From Methylocapsa sp. D3K7 (lineage in GTDB: Bacteria; Pseudomonadota; Alphaproteobacteria; Rhizobiales; Beijerinckiaceae), in contig NZ_CP123229.1 of the NCBI RefSeq assembly GCF_029855125.1, forward strand, positions 3,206,501 through 3,270,500: a stretch of DNA of 64,000 nt. The letters are read 5' to 3'. This document shows positions 17,037-26,900 of the stretch, piece after piece. The stretch's first letter is position 1. Each line of letters opens with the position of its first letter. A model generated the notes under the pieces. It was not told the origin of the DNA and made no database searches. It worked only from the letters and a program-made list of their open reading frames with translations. Made by a program: the position numbers and the translations under genes.

Positions 17037-17837
17037 ATGACCAAGGGCGGGCAGTTCAAGACGATCATCTTTGCAGCCTTCGCGGCATTCGCGTCAATGG
17101 CCAGTCAAGCGGACGCCGCGCAGTGCGGCAACGGACCGGGGGGCTTCGAGGCGTGGAAGACGCAGTTCGCCGAGGAAGCGCGGGGAAGAGGTGTCAGCGC
17201 CAACGGCATCTCAGCCCTCATGGGGACGAGGTATAACACCGCGACCATCGGGGCCGACCGCGGCCAAAAAAGCTTCCATTTGTCGCTCGAAGGGTTTCTT
17301 GCCAAGCGTGGCGGTTCGGCGATCGTCTCGCGCGGGCGGGCGCTCAAGCAATCCAATGCGGCGCTCTTCGCGTCCATCGAGCAACGCTACGGTGTTCCGC
17401 CGGGCCCGCTTCTGGCCATTTGGGGAATGGAGACGGGCTTCGGCGCCGTCCATGGGAATCAGAACGCGCTTTCGGCGGTGGCAACCCTCGCCTATGATTG
17501 CCGTCGGTCGGCCTTTTTCACCGACCAGCTCTACGCGGCTCTGACACTGATTGATCGCGGGGTTCTCTCGGCAAACTCGCGCGGCTCCATGCATGGTGAG
17601 ATCGGCCAGACCCAATTCCTGCCCAAAACCATCCTCGATTATGGCACCGGCGGAAGCCTCGAGACGGCGGCCGGCGCACTGTCCTCGACGGCAAATTTCC
17701 TCAGAGCCCACGGCTGGAGCCCCGGCGCGGGATATCAGCCTGGCGAAGCCAATTTTGCAGCGATCCAGGCCTGGAATGCCGCACCGGTCTATGAGCGGGC
17801 CATCGCGGTTGTCGGCCAGCAGATCGACGGGCGCTGA
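17037..17837 (+). CDS. Lytic murein transglycosylase, MltB/SLT_2 type
   Basis: 266 residues with a Sec signal peptide ending near ADAA28. The GH103-like core has LLAIWGMETGFG (catalytic Glu132), NALSAVATLAYDCRR, SMHGEIGQTQFLPKTILDYG, and a C-terminal TANFLRAHGW. It cleaves the MurNAc-GlcNAc bond of peptidoglycan in the periplasm and leaves 1,6-anhydro ends. It is shorter than E. coli MltB and lacks the C-terminal peptidoglycan-binding domain. ATG 17037 follows GAAGGGAG. The gene after it is convergent, with a parS-like palindrome in between. Confidence 0.88.
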   Translation: MTKGGQFKTIIFAAFAAFASMASQADAAQCGNGPGGFEAWKTQFAEEARGRGVSANGISALMGTRYNTATIGADRGQKSFHLSLEGFLAKRGGSAIVSRGRALKQSNAALFASIEQRYGVPPGPLLAIWGMETGFGAVHGNQNALSAVATLAYDCRRSAFFTDQLYAALTLIDRGVLSANSRGSMHGEIGQTQFLPKTILDYGTGGSLETAAGALSSTANFLRAHGWSPGAGYQPGEANFAAIQAWNAAPVYERAIAVVGQQIDGR

Positions 17838-17872
17838 GTCAAACCTGCCTGCTTTGTCCGGTGTCTCCGGCC

Positions 17873-17914
17873 AATCGGACCAAAACGTTTCACGTGAAAC
17901 GATTTGGTCCGATT
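17873..17914. repeat. 42-base palindrome with a parS-like core
   Basis: Two 21-base arms with a single mismatch, centred in CACGTG. The core CGTTTCACGTGAAACG differs from the parS consensus only at the two outer bases. The outer arm is AATCGGACCAAA. It lies between convergent mltB and permease genes. The sequence just after it (GACATTCTGTGCCAACGCA) recurs almost unchanged after the copy at 19.5 kb. Confidence 0.8.
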
Positions 17915-17988
17915 GACATTCTGTGCCAACGCACTTTTGCAAGGTGGCGCGCGGTATGAAACCGGGATTTTGCGCGCACCTCCGCTGC

Positions 17989-19407
17989 TTATCTTTCCGG
18001 CGGCGTGCTTGCCTCATTCGCGAGAAGGCTGTGCTGGCGGCCGTATAAAAAATAGACGGCAAGGCCGAGCGCCATCCAGATGGCGAATCTGTCCCAGGCG
18101 ACGGCGGGAAGTTTTGAGAGCAGCCACACGGAAAACCCCATGCCCGCCAGAGGTATCCACGGGACAAGAGGCGTCCGGAAGGTGCGCGGGACATCGGGTC
18201 TCGTCCGCCGGAGCACGATGACCGAGAAACAGATGATGATAAAAGCCGAGAGCGTTCCGATGTTCACCAACTCGGCGACCTGCTTGATGGGATAGAAAGC
18301 CGCGACAAGGGCTGTCAGTCCTCCGGCAATCAGCGTCGGGCGGTAGGGGGTGCGGAAGCGCGGATGCACTTGCGCGAACCATCCGGGGAGCAGACCGTCG
18401 CGGCTCATGGCGAACCAGATGCGGGCGCACCCCAGCATGAACGCAAACATCACACTGGCGATGCCCGCCACGGCCGCGGCAGAGACGATCAGTGTCACCC
18501 AGGGCATGTCGATCGCGGTGAACGCCGCCGCCACCGGAGCCGCGCTGTTGAGTTTATCGTAGCGCACGATGCCGGTGAGCACCAAGGACATCGCGATGTA
18601 GAGCACGAGAGAGATTGTGAGCGAGAGCAAAACAGCGCGGGGAAGCTGGCGCTGCGGGTCTTTTGCTTCTTCGGCTGCGGTCGTGAGGGTATCGTAACCA
18701 AAGACCGCGAAGAAAACTACGGCAGCTCCCTCGACCACGCCGCCAAAGCCAAACGGCATGTAGGGGTGGTAGTTGGCAGTGTTGACATGCGGCAAGCCCG
18801 CCGCGACGACGAGGACAACCGCCGCCAGTTTGATGATCACCATGACCGTGTTGAAGCGCGCGCCCCATTCGATGCGGAGTGTCAGAAGCCCCGCTGTCGC
18901 GAGACTCCCCGCCATGGCTGGAAGGTCCAAAACATGGCCCGCGCCGGTGCCTGGCGCGCCCATCGCCCAGACGGGAAGCGCAAGGCCAAACAGGCTGAAC
19001 AGAGCCTGCAAATAACCCGACCAGCCGATCGAGACGACGGCGACCACCAGCGCATATTCGAGCAGCAGATCCCAGCCGATCACCCAGGCGATCAATTCGC
19101 CAAGAACGGCGTAGCCATAAGTATAGGCGCTGCCAGCGACGGGGATCATCCCGGCAAACTCGGCGTAGCTCAGGGCCGCGGCCGCGCTGGCGACACCGGC
19201 GATCACGAAGGAGAGAGAGACCGCCGGTCCCGCTTGCGTGGCTGCGACGACACCGGTGAGCACGAAGATGCCGGCGCCGATGAGCCCGCCGAGCCCGATC
19301 GCGGTGAGCTGCCACAGTCCCAGCACCCGCCGGAACTGCTGGGCAGAGCCAATCTCGCGTTGAAGCTGTTCAATCGGCTTGGTACGCAGAAGCGTCCGCA
19401 ATGACAT
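17989..19407 (-). CDS. APC-family amino acid permease (cationic amino acid transporter type)
   Basis: 473-residue transporter with about 12-14 helices. The N-terminal LGLWQLTAIGLGGLIGAGIFVLTG is the APC helix-1 signature, followed by ALSYAEFAGMIPVAGSAYTYGYAVLGELIAWVIGWDLLLEY and FFAVFGYDTLTTAAEEAKDPQRQLPRA, typical of the CAT/YfnA subgroup. It imports amino acids by proton symport; the exact substrate is not visible. ATG 19407 is chosen because GGGGAG lies seven bases before it and the N-terminal REIGSAQQFRRVLGLWQL fits the family. Confidence 0.9.
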   Translation of the reverse strand: MSLRTLLRTKPIEQLQREIGSAQQFRRVLGLWQLTAIGLGGLIGAGIFVLTGVVAATQAGPAVSLSFVIAGVASAAAALSYAEFAGMIPVAGSAYTYGYAVLGELIAWVIGWDLLLEYALVVAVVSIGWSGYLQALFSLFGLALPVWAMGAPGTGAGHVLDLPAMAGSLATAGLLTLRIEWGARFNTVMVIIKLAAVVLVVAAGLPHVNTANYHPYMPFGFGGVVEGAAVVFFAVFGYDTLTTAAEEAKDPQRQLPRAVLLSLTISLVLYIAMSLVLTGIVRYDKLNSAAPVAAAFTAIDMPWVTLIVSAAAVAGIASVMFAFMLGCARIWFAMSRDGLLPGWFAQVHPRFRTPYRPTLIAGGLTALVAAFYPIKQVAELVNIGTLSAFIIICFSVIVLRRTRPDVPRTFRTPLVPWIPLAGMGFSVWLLSKLPAVAWDRFAIWMALGLAVYFLYGRQHSLLANEASTPPER

Positions 19408-19543
19408 CGATGCTCCCCGAAGGTGAAAGGGCGGTGAGAGGTCTTTTGCCGATTTGAAGGCCGAAGACACGCCAAGATCAAGCGCCGCGCCACCGTCCAC
19501 CGTCACAATTATGGCAGGATGTAAGGTTTTTCGTTCCGACCTT

Positions 19544-19573
19544 ACCAAAGTGTTTCACGTGAAACACTTTGGT
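19544..19573. repeat. Perfect 30-base palindrome containing the exact parS consensus
   Basis: Bases 19551-19566 read TGTTTCACGTGAAACA, the parS consensus bound by ParB. The perfect inverted repeat extends from ACCAAAG to CTTTGGT. GTAAGGTTTT lies just before it, and a sequence shared with the 17.9 kb copy (ACTCTGTGCCAA) lies after it. The 364-base gap between permease start and MCP stop holds nothing else I can name. Confidence 0.8.
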
Positions 19574-19771
19574 CCGATAGACACTCTGTGCCAATGTATC
19601 TTGGTGAGGCGTGGCTTGGTATAAAGCCGGGGTTTTGCGCAAGCTTACAAGCAGGTTAGTGTTTAATTTTTTGCCGGATGTTTTTCGAACGGCGCGGGTC
19701 AATCTAGGATTTGAGCAGCGGGATGGGGTGCGGCGACGTGGCGATATCTCCTGCTTGCCTTCGCGAATCTC

Positions 19772-21616
19772 TCAAAATTCCGTCCATCCGTCCTCTCCCG
19801 TGCCAATGGGCGCGCCATTCACAACCATCGCCATGGCACCCGTGCGGGAAGCCGGCTTACGCATCTCGGCGCGCATGCCGCTTGCGGTCATCTTCTTGGC
19901 ACCGGGCCGGAAGGCATGTGGCGGCGTCTTTTTCAGTTCGCGGCGCGTGGTGTCTTTGCTATTCGCTTGGCCCGTTTGGAATTGGCCAACCAGTTTCGCC
20001 AACTGCTCGGTCTCCTGTGACAACGAGTGACTGGCAGCCGTCGTCTCTTCCACCATGGCCGCGTTCTGCTGGGTGACCTGATCCATCTGAGTGATGGCCG
20101 TGTTGACTTCGCCGAGCCCGACCGACTGCTCTTTCGCGCCGGCTGCGATCTGGGAAACAATTGTGGTGATCTCGGACACCTGTCCCATGATGCGCTCTAG
20201 CGATTTGCCGGTTTCATTGACAAGCTTGACGCCGTGATCGACTTGCGTCGATGACGCGAGGATCAGGCCCTTGATCTCCTTCGCGGCTTCCGCCGAGCGC
20301 TGCGCGAGGGCGCGAACTTCAGAGGCGACAACGGCAAAGCCGCGGCCGGCGTCTCCCGCCCGCGCGGCTTCGACACCCGCGTTCAACGCAAGCAGATTGG
20401 TTTGGAAAGCAATCTCGTCAATGACGCCAATGATCTGGCCAATCTGCTGAGAAGATTTTGCTATGGTATCAATCGCATCGACGGCCTGTCGAACCACCAC
20501 CGCACTCTTCTTGGCATCCTCATCCGCGGCAGCGACCACATCGCGGGCATGGGTTGCGCCTTCGGCGGCATTCTTCGCGGCCGTCGTAATTTCGTTGAGC
20601 GCCGCCGCTGTCTCTTCGAGGCTGGCCGCCTGCTGCTCGGTCCGGCGTGACAGATCGTCGGCGGCCGTTGAAATCTCCTGCGTTCCTGAGTGGATTGCGT
20701 TCACACCTTCGCTGACCTGCCGCATCGTTAGCCGAAGCTTGTCGATCGCCGAGTTGAAGTCAGAGCGAAGTTTTTCGAAAGCAGGAATGAAGGCTTTCTC
20801 GATTCTCGTTTCAAGGTTGCTGTTTGCCAATTGCTCAAGCCCCGCTCCGATCTCGTTAACGGCGCGGACACGTTCAGTAATGTCGGTCGCGAACTTGGTT
20901 ATTTTCGTGATCTTATTGTTAAGATCGAAGATCGGATTGTAGGAGGCTTGGATCCAAACTTCCTTTCCACCCTTGCCAATACGCTTGAATTCGGCAGCGA
21001 CATATTCGCCGCTGTTCAGCTTTTTCCAGAAATCCTGGTAGTCAGAGGATTGCGCGTAAGATGGCTCAACGAAAAGGCGATGGTGCCGCCCCGCAATTTC
21101 TTCGAGGCGATAACCAAGAACATTTAGAAAATTCTCGTTTGCGTAAATGACCTCACCGCTGGGTGTGAATTCGATGATCCCTTGAACGCGCGAGACCGCG
21201 TTCATCTTTCCCTCAAATTCAGCATTCCTGAGTTTTTCTACAGTGATATCGGTCGCGATTTTAACAACCTTTTGAACGGTCCCCCTCGAATTTAACACTG
21301 GATTATAGGACGCCTGAATCCAGACATCACGTCCGCCCTTGCCAATACGTTTATATTCCCTCGCATCGAACTCACCGCGGTCAAGCTTGGCCCAGAATGC
21401 TTTGTATTCGGGACTGCGCCCATAATCAGGATCGACGAACATGCTGTGGTGTTGGCCTTCGATCTCCGGAAGGCTGTAGCCCAAGGCTCTACAGAAGTTC
21501 TCATTCGCCGAAAGAACTTTTCCTGTTGGGTCGAACTCGATGATGGCAAGAGACCTATCAAGTGCCTTCAGCACTGCTCCAGTGCCGGACCGCGGAAAAA
21601 TATTGAAACCGATCAT
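19772..21616 (-). CDS. Cytoplasmic methyl-accepting chemotaxis protein with two PAS domains
   Basis: 614 residues with no transmembrane segment. PAS 1 covers about 15-130 and PAS 2 about 140-250; both share the text YKRIGKGG or FKRIGKGG followed by WIQASYNP, so they look like an internal duplication. A HAMP-like linker follows (260-320), then the signalling domain, with the hairpin tip at [41 protein letters not shown]. The C-terminus ends GEDGWTEF, which fits the xWxxF tether bound by CheR/CheB. It probably senses an internal redox or ligand signal through PAS and reports to CheA. Confidence 0.92.
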   Translation of the reverse strand: MIGFNIFPRSGTGAVLKALDRSLAIIEFDPTGKVLSANENFCRALGYSLPEIEGQHHSMFVDPDYGRSPEYKAFWAKLDRGEFDAREYKRIGKGGRDVWIQASYNPVLNSRGTVQKVVKIATDITVEKLRNAEFEGKMNAVSRVQGIIEFTPSGEVIYANENFLNVLGYRLEEIAGRHHRLFVEPSYAQSSDYQDFWKKLNSGEYVAAEFKRIGKGGKEVWIQASYNPIFDLNNKITKITKFATDITERVRAVNEIGAGLEQLANSNLETRIEKAFIPAFEKLRSDFNSAIDKLRLTMRQVSEGVNAIHSGTQEISTAADDLSRRTEQQAASLEETAAALNEITTAAKNAAEGATHARDVVAAADEDAKKSAVVVRQAVDAIDTIAKSSQQIGQIIGVIDEIAFQTNLLALNAGVEAARAGDAGRGFAVVASEVRALAQRSAEAAKEIKGLILASSTQVDHGVKLVNETGKSLERIMGQVSEITTIVSQIAAGAKEQSVGLGEVNTAITQMDQVTQQNAAMVEETTAASHSLSQETEQLAKLVGQFQTGQANSKDTTRRELKKTPPHAFRPGAKKMTASGMRAEMRKPASRTGAMAMVVNGAPIGTGEDGWTEF

Positions 21617-21963
21617 GTAAATTTACTCCACAAGGTCTTCGAGCCGCCATGAGTATTGACGAACCGGCATAATGTGCCGGCGATTTCCACAGGCTACAAA
21701 TCAGGTCACTTTTTCCCAAGCACAGGGCTCGCTCGCGAGACGGCCTGTTGCTGAGACACTTCATTGAAGGAAGAGAGATTCCGGATCGAAACCGGGATGA
21801 ACGTACGGCATCATGCCCACGACCCAGGGCATGCGCTTGCCCGAATCGACACGTCATTTGATCAGCATATTGGCAACAGGTTAATCAAGAATTTAGGACA
21901 GCGCCCATTCGAGTTCCATGCGCCGGACAATTGGATTTATGGCCAAGAACACGGCACGACCAC
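21617..21963. other. Stretch without a recognisable gene upstream of the MCP
   Basis: Small frames exist on both strands but none has family-like text. The promoter of the MCP gene (minus strand) should lie in the first part. The duplicated leader begins at its right end. Confidence 0.4.
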
Positions 21964-22054
21964 TGGAGTTCTGCCTCCCCGCCGAGGCAAACTGTGCTAA
22001 GCATCTAGGCAGAGCCAAGGGCCAAGGGTCTATCTGCCAAAAGGGAGTGAACAG
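21964..22054 (+). repeat. Duplicated 5' leader, copy 1
   Basis: Bases 21964-22054 match 23607-23699 closely. They share the stretch GCAAACTGTGCTAAGCATC, then TAGGC, GAGCCAAGGGCCAAGG and an AAGGGAG ribosome site before ATGCGTTAC. A hairpin near the left end has changed on both sides between copies: GCCTC/GAGGC here, CCTCC/GGAGG in copy 2. This suggests selection on RNA structure. Here the ATG at 22055 opens a peptide that runs in frame into the DUF1254 gene. Confidence 0.65.
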
Positions 22055-22126
22055 ATGCGTTACCTTTTTGCCACGATCTTCGTTAGCATATCGCAGACCA
22101 AAAGCGCGAGAAGCAGGATCTCGATC

Positions 22127-23557
22127 ATGTTGACGAAGGAATTCATCTTTTCGGCATTTCTGACCGCGCTTTTCGTCTTTCATCCTTCAACGCTCTCCGC
22201 GCAAAACACTCTAAGCACCGCTGAGGCGCGCGCGATTGGCTTGCAAGCCTATCTCTATTTCTACCCTCTCATCTCGATGGATATTACGCGCAAGCAGCTG
22301 ACCAATGTCGAGCATAGCGGTGGAATAAGTGCTCCGGCGAACACATTCGTCAACGTCGCAGAATACCCGTCCGCGACAATGAAAGCGGTCGTGCGGCCGA
22401 ACTTCGATACGCTCTATTCGAGCGCCTGGCTTGATCTCGCAAAGGAACCCATGATCGCCTCGGCGCCAGAAACGGGCGGCCGGTTTTACATGTTGCCGAT
22501 GCTCGATATGTGGACCGATGTCTTCGCCTCGCCTGGGGCAAGGACAACCGGCACGCAAGCGCAGAGCTGGGCCATCGTCGGACCGGGCTGGACCGGCGTT
22601 CTGCCGAATGGGGTCGAGCGGATCGACGCGCCAACCCCCTATGTTTGGATCATCGGCCGCACCAAAACTGATGGACCCGCCGATTATGAAGCGGTCCACA
22701 AGATCCAGCAGGGATATAAGATCACGCCGCTCTCGCGTTGGGGTAAGCCAGCCAAGCCCATCGTTGGCATGATCGACAAAGACGTCGATATGAAGACGCC
22801 CCCGAAAACGCAAGTGGACTCGATGCCGGCGGGCAAATTCTTCGCCTATGCTGCCGAAATTTTGAAAACGCAGCCGCCGCATCTGACCGACCAGCCCATC
22901 ATCGCCTTGATGCGGCGCCTGGGCATTGAGCGTGGCAAGAGTTTTGATCTTGAACAAGCGGCGCCGGCTGTCAAAGAGGCTCTGGCTGCGGTCCCTGAGG
23001 ACGCCCAGAAACTCATGGCGTCCCAACTCAAGACCATAGCGACGGTCGTGAATTTTTGGTCGATGAACACCAATACGATGGGCGTTTACGGAAACTATTA
23101 TTTAAAGCGGGCCATCGTTGCGCAGACCGGTCTGGGGGCCAATTTGCCGGAAGATGCGATCTATCCGATAAACCTTGGCGATGCGGAGGGCCAGCCGCTC
23201 TATGGTGCTCATCATTACAGTTTGCATTTCGATAAGGATGCGACACCGCCTGCCAACGCCTTTTGGTCGGTGACCCTTTATGATGAGCAAGGGTTTCAAG
23301 TCCCCAACCCGCTCAACCGCTTTGCCTTGAGCAGCTGGATGCCGTTACGCTTCAATGACGACGGATCACTTGATCTTTATGTCCAAGACGAAAGTCCAGG
23401 CGCGGATAAGGATGTCAACTGGCTACCGGCGCCTAAGGAGGGATCGTATAATCTCACCATGCGGATTTATGCGCCGAAAGATGAGGTTTTGCTCGGGAAA
23501 TGGAATCCCCCGCCGGTCGTGAAGGTGGAGGAGCCGCAAAGCGGCGAGGGGCAATGA
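22127..23557 (+). CDS. Exported DUF1254/DUF1214 protein
   Basis: 476 residues from ATG 22127, giving a clean signal peptide (MLTKEFIFSAFLTALFVFHP, cleavage after LSAQ). The DUF1254 part holds GLQAYLYFYPLISMDITRKQLTNVEH, FVNVAEYPSATMKAVVRPNFDTLYSSAWLDL and RFYMLPMLDMWTDVFASPGART. The DUF1214 part holds HHYSLHFDKDATPPANAFWSVTLYDEQGF and ends with YVQDESPG and LTMRIYAPKDEVL. Function in the family is unknown; the product is periplasmic. The frame is open up to ATG 22055 in the leader repeat, so a longer form with 24 extra residues cannot be excluded. Confidence 0.85.
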   Translation: MLTKEFIFSAFLTALFVFHPSTLSAQNTLSTAEARAIGLQAYLYFYPLISMDITRKQLTNVEHSGGISAPANTFVNVAEYPSATMKAVVRPNFDTLYSSAWLDLAKEPMIASAPETGGRFYMLPMLDMWTDVFASPGARTTGTQAQSWAIVGPGWTGVLPNGVERIDAPTPYVWIIGRTKTDGPADYEAVHKIQQGYKITPLSRWGKPAKPIVGMIDKDVDMKTPPKTQVDSMPAGKFFAYAAEILKTQPPHLTDQPIIALMRRLGIERGKSFDLEQAAPAVKEALAAVPEDAQKLMASQLKTIATVVNFWSMNTNTMGVYGNYYLKRAIVAQTGLGANLPEDAIYPINLGDAEGQPLYGAHHYSLHFDKDATPPANAFWSVTLYDEQGFQVPNPLNRFALSSWMPLRFNDDGSLDLYVQDESPGADKDVNWLPAPKEGSYNLTMRIYAPKDEVLLGKWNPPPVVKVEEPQSGEGQ

Positions 23558-23606
23558 GATAGAGGCCGCAAAGCGCCGCGTCCTAGTTCCCGCCTTGTCG
23601 CGATCC

Positions 23607-23699
23607 TTGGAGTTCTACCTCCCAAGCGGAGGCAAACTGTGCTAAGCATCTAGGCGGAGCCAAGGGCCAAGGACCCATCGGCCCGAAGGGAGGAAGCAA
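23607..23699 (+). repeat. Duplicated 5' leader, copy 2
   Basis: Second copy of the leader seen before the DUF1254 gene, including the covarying hairpin (CCTCC/GGAGG) and a possible second stem GGGCC...GGCCC near 23663-23683. It ends in a very strong ribosome site (AAGGGAGGAAGC) seven bases before the ATG of the 65-residue secreted peptide gene. Confidence 0.65.
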
Positions 23700-23897
23700 A
23701 TGCGTTACATTCTCGCCACCATCCTCGTTTGCGTGGTGGGGTTGCCCGCAGCTTACGCTCTGCCAACGGTTAACCCCAATCCGGCTTCGGTGTCGAAAGC
23801 CGATCCCATAAAGCATGTCGTGAGAAGCAATCGGTCGCGCCCTCAACGTCACAGCAGCGGCGGTATCCACCCTTTGGTCGGAAGCGGAAGCTACTAA
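23700..23897 (+). CDS. Small secreted protein, unknown function
   Basis: 65 residues. A signal peptide (MRYILATILVCVVGLPAAYA) is followed by a 45-residue basic, Ser/Arg/His-rich mature part ending GSGSY. The ribosome site AAGGGAGG is nearly perfect, so I take it as a true gene. The first ten codons are also found, altered, at 22055 after leader copy 1, which shows that the duplication included the start of this gene. No family recognised. Confidence 0.6.
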   Translation: MRYILATILVCVVGLPAAYALPTVNPNPASVSKADPIKHVVRSNRSRPQRHSSGGIHPLVGSGSY

Positions 23898-23919
23898 ACC
23901 TCCTAAGCTCCGGCTCCTG

Positions 23920-26900
23920 TCAATGCGCCTCGTCCCAGTTCTGTGCGGCCTTGGCATCGACCTGCAGAGGCACCGCGAGTTGAATGAACGGATGCGGCGC
24001 GTCGGTCATGATCTTGCGCACCACATGCATCGTCGCTTCGACTTCGGAATCTGGCGCCTCGAACACGAGTTCGTCATGCACCTGCAAGAGCATGCGGGCG
24101 GCGAGCTTTTCTTTTTGTAACGCCGCGTCCATCCGCACCATGGCGCGGCGGATGATATCGGCGGCGGAGCCTTGCAGCGGCGCGTTGATCGCGGCGCGCT
24201 CATTAAAGGCGCGCTCGGAGGGGTTTGAGGCTGTCACGCGCGGATAGTGGCATTTGCGCCCGAAAATCGTGGTGACATAGCCCTTTTCGCGCACGAAGGC
24301 TTTCGTTTGATCCATATAGCTGCGAATGCCCGGAAAGCGTTCGAAGTAGCGCTTGATATAGGCGCCCGCTTCCTCGCGCGGAATGCCGAGCTGATTGGCG
24401 AGACCGAAAGCCGAGATGCCATAGATGATGCCGAAATTGATCGCCTTGGCGCGGCGCCGCACGTCCGGCGGCATCCCTTTAACCGGCACGCCGAACATTT
24501 CCGAAGCGGTCGTTGCGTGAATATCCTGACCTTCGGCAAAGGCCGCCTTCAACTGCGGAATATTGGCGATATGGGCGAGCAGCCGCAGTTCGATTTGCGA
24601 ATAATCCGCGGAGATCAGTTTGTGCCCTTCGGGCGCGATAAAGGCGCGGCGAATCTTCCGGCCCGCTTCATTGCGCACGGGGATATTTTGCAAGTTCGGA
24701 TCAGATGAGGACAGCCTGCCGGTCGTCGTCGCGGCGAGCGCATAGGAGGTGTGGACGCGACCTGTCGACGAGTCGACGAAAGAGGGCAGGGCATCGGTGT
24801 AGGTCGATTTAAGTTTCGAAAGCTGACGCCAATCGAGAATGCGGGCAGCAAGGTCATTGCCTTGCTCGGCGAGATCGTCGAGGACGCCAGCGGCGGTCGA
24901 CCACGCGCCCGTCGCGGTCTTTTTGGCGCCGGGCAAGCCCATTTTGCCAAAGAGAATATCGCCAAGCTGTTTTGGCGAGCCGAGATTGAAACGCTCGCCC
25001 GCCAATTCGTGGATCGTGCTCTCAAGCCGGCCCATGTCCTGCGCGAATTCGCCGGACAGTTTTGCCAAGATGGCGCGGTCGATCATAATGCCACGCTCTT
25101 CCATGCGCGCCAAAACCTCGATCATCGGCCGCTCCAGCGTCTCATACACATGCGTCATGTGTTCGGCGGGAAGGCGCGGCTTTAAGACTCGCCACAGACG
25201 CAGGGTGACATCGGCATCCTCCGCCGAATATTCGGTGGCCTTGTCGATGGCAACGCGGGCAAAGCCAATGAACGTGCGGCCAGAGCCCGCAACCTCGCCA
25301 AATTGAATCGGCTTGTGGCCAAGATAAGTTTCGCTGAGCACATCCATCCCATGATCGGTACGGCCCGCATCCAGCACATAGGACAAAAGCATGGTGTCTT
25401 CGACGGGCGTCACCGCGATGCCGCGCTGCTTGAAAATGAGCCAATCATATTTCATGTTTTGCGCGATTTTGAGGATGCTGGCGTCTTCGAGAAGCGGTTT
25501 CAGCCGCGCCAGCACCTCCGCTTCCGGCAATTGCCCCGGCAAAAGATCGTTGCCGCCGAAGAGATCGCCGCTCCCTTCTTGTCTGTGGCGCAGCGGAATG
25601 TAACAGGCATGACCCGGCGTGACACAAAGGGAGATGCCGGCGAGCTCGGCCTGCATGGGTTGCAGCGACGATGTTTCCGTATCGATGGAGATTGCGCCCG
25701 CCTCGAACGCGGCGGCGATATAGGGTTCGAGTTGTTCGAAACTCAAAATGGTTTCATAGCTTTTGGTATCGAAGGTTTGCGCCCGCGCCTCGGCGGCGCG
25801 TGCCTCGGCGAGTTGGCCGGGACCGGTGGCGATGCTGGGCTTTTGCATCGGCACGCCGTAGCGGGCATTGCGTTTGGGCGTTCTGGCATCCATGCTTGGC
25901 GGTGGGGATTCTTGGTCCGCAACCGGCGCCTCGCCGAGCGCCATGCCGTCACGCCCGCGCCAGGCGGCGCGTCCCGCGAACGCCGGATCGGGTTCGATTG
26001 TGCTTGCATCGATCCCGTAGGCCTCGGCAGCGCGCTTGGTGATGGTTGTAAATTCCATCGCCTTGAAAAAAGCGACGAGTGTCTTGCCGTCAGGCATATT
26101 GAGGCGAAGATCATCCAGTGGCACTTCAAGCGGCACGTCGCGGACGAGCGTGACGAGTTGTTTCGAGACTTGGATCAATGCCACGCTTTCCGGGTCGGTC
26201 AGGATTTCCCGGCGTTTGGGCTGTTTGATCTCGTTTGCGCGGGCGAGCAAGGTTTCAAGATCACCATATTCATTGATGAGCTGCGCGGCGGTCTTCAAAC
26301 CAATGCCGCGCGCCCCGGGCACATTGTCGGTCGAATCGCCCGCCAGCGCCTGGACATCGACGACTTTTTCGGGCGGCACGCCGAATTTTTCGATAACTTC
26401 TTCGGGACCGAACGATCTTTCCTCACGAAGCACGACTTTTTGTTTCTTATTGGTGTCCTCATTGAGCACCTGGGTCGAGGTCTCGAAATCGTAGAAATGG
26501 ACCCCCGGCTCGATCAGCTGCATGAGGTCCTTGTCGGCCGAAATGATCAGCACGTCGGCGCCGCGCGCGCGTGCCTCGCGGGCATAGGTTGCGATCAAAT
26601 CGTCCGCCTCGTAGCGGTCCTGCTCGACCGGCGCGAGGCCAAAAGCCCGCACGGAGGCGCGCATGAGTGGGAATTGCGGGATCAAATCTTCCGGCGGTTC
26701 CGAGCGATTTCCTTTATAAGGAGGGTAAAGTTCCTTGCGGAATGAATTTTCCGATTTATCGAAGATGATCGCGAGATGGGTCGGCTTGATCCCCGCCGCC
26801 CCGTCGCGCACGAATTGAAAGAGTTTTGTGCAAAACAGCCGCACGGCCCCGGTGGGCAGCCGGTCGGAGCGATAATTATATTTCGCGTCCTGCCGGATCG

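Noticed and set aside
18364..19404. 346-residue plus-strand frame
   Set aside because: Antisense to the APC permease; His/Asp/Arg-rich, no motif.
21893..22183. Minus-strand frame with PWPLALPRCLAQFASA text, also seen near 23.6 kb
   Set aside because: The similarity between the two places comes from the duplicated leader read antisense, not from a protein gene.
25303..26745. 480-residue plus-strand frame
   Set aside because: Lies fully antisense to polA, whose catalytic motifs are intact; composition is typical of a GC-rich shadow frame.
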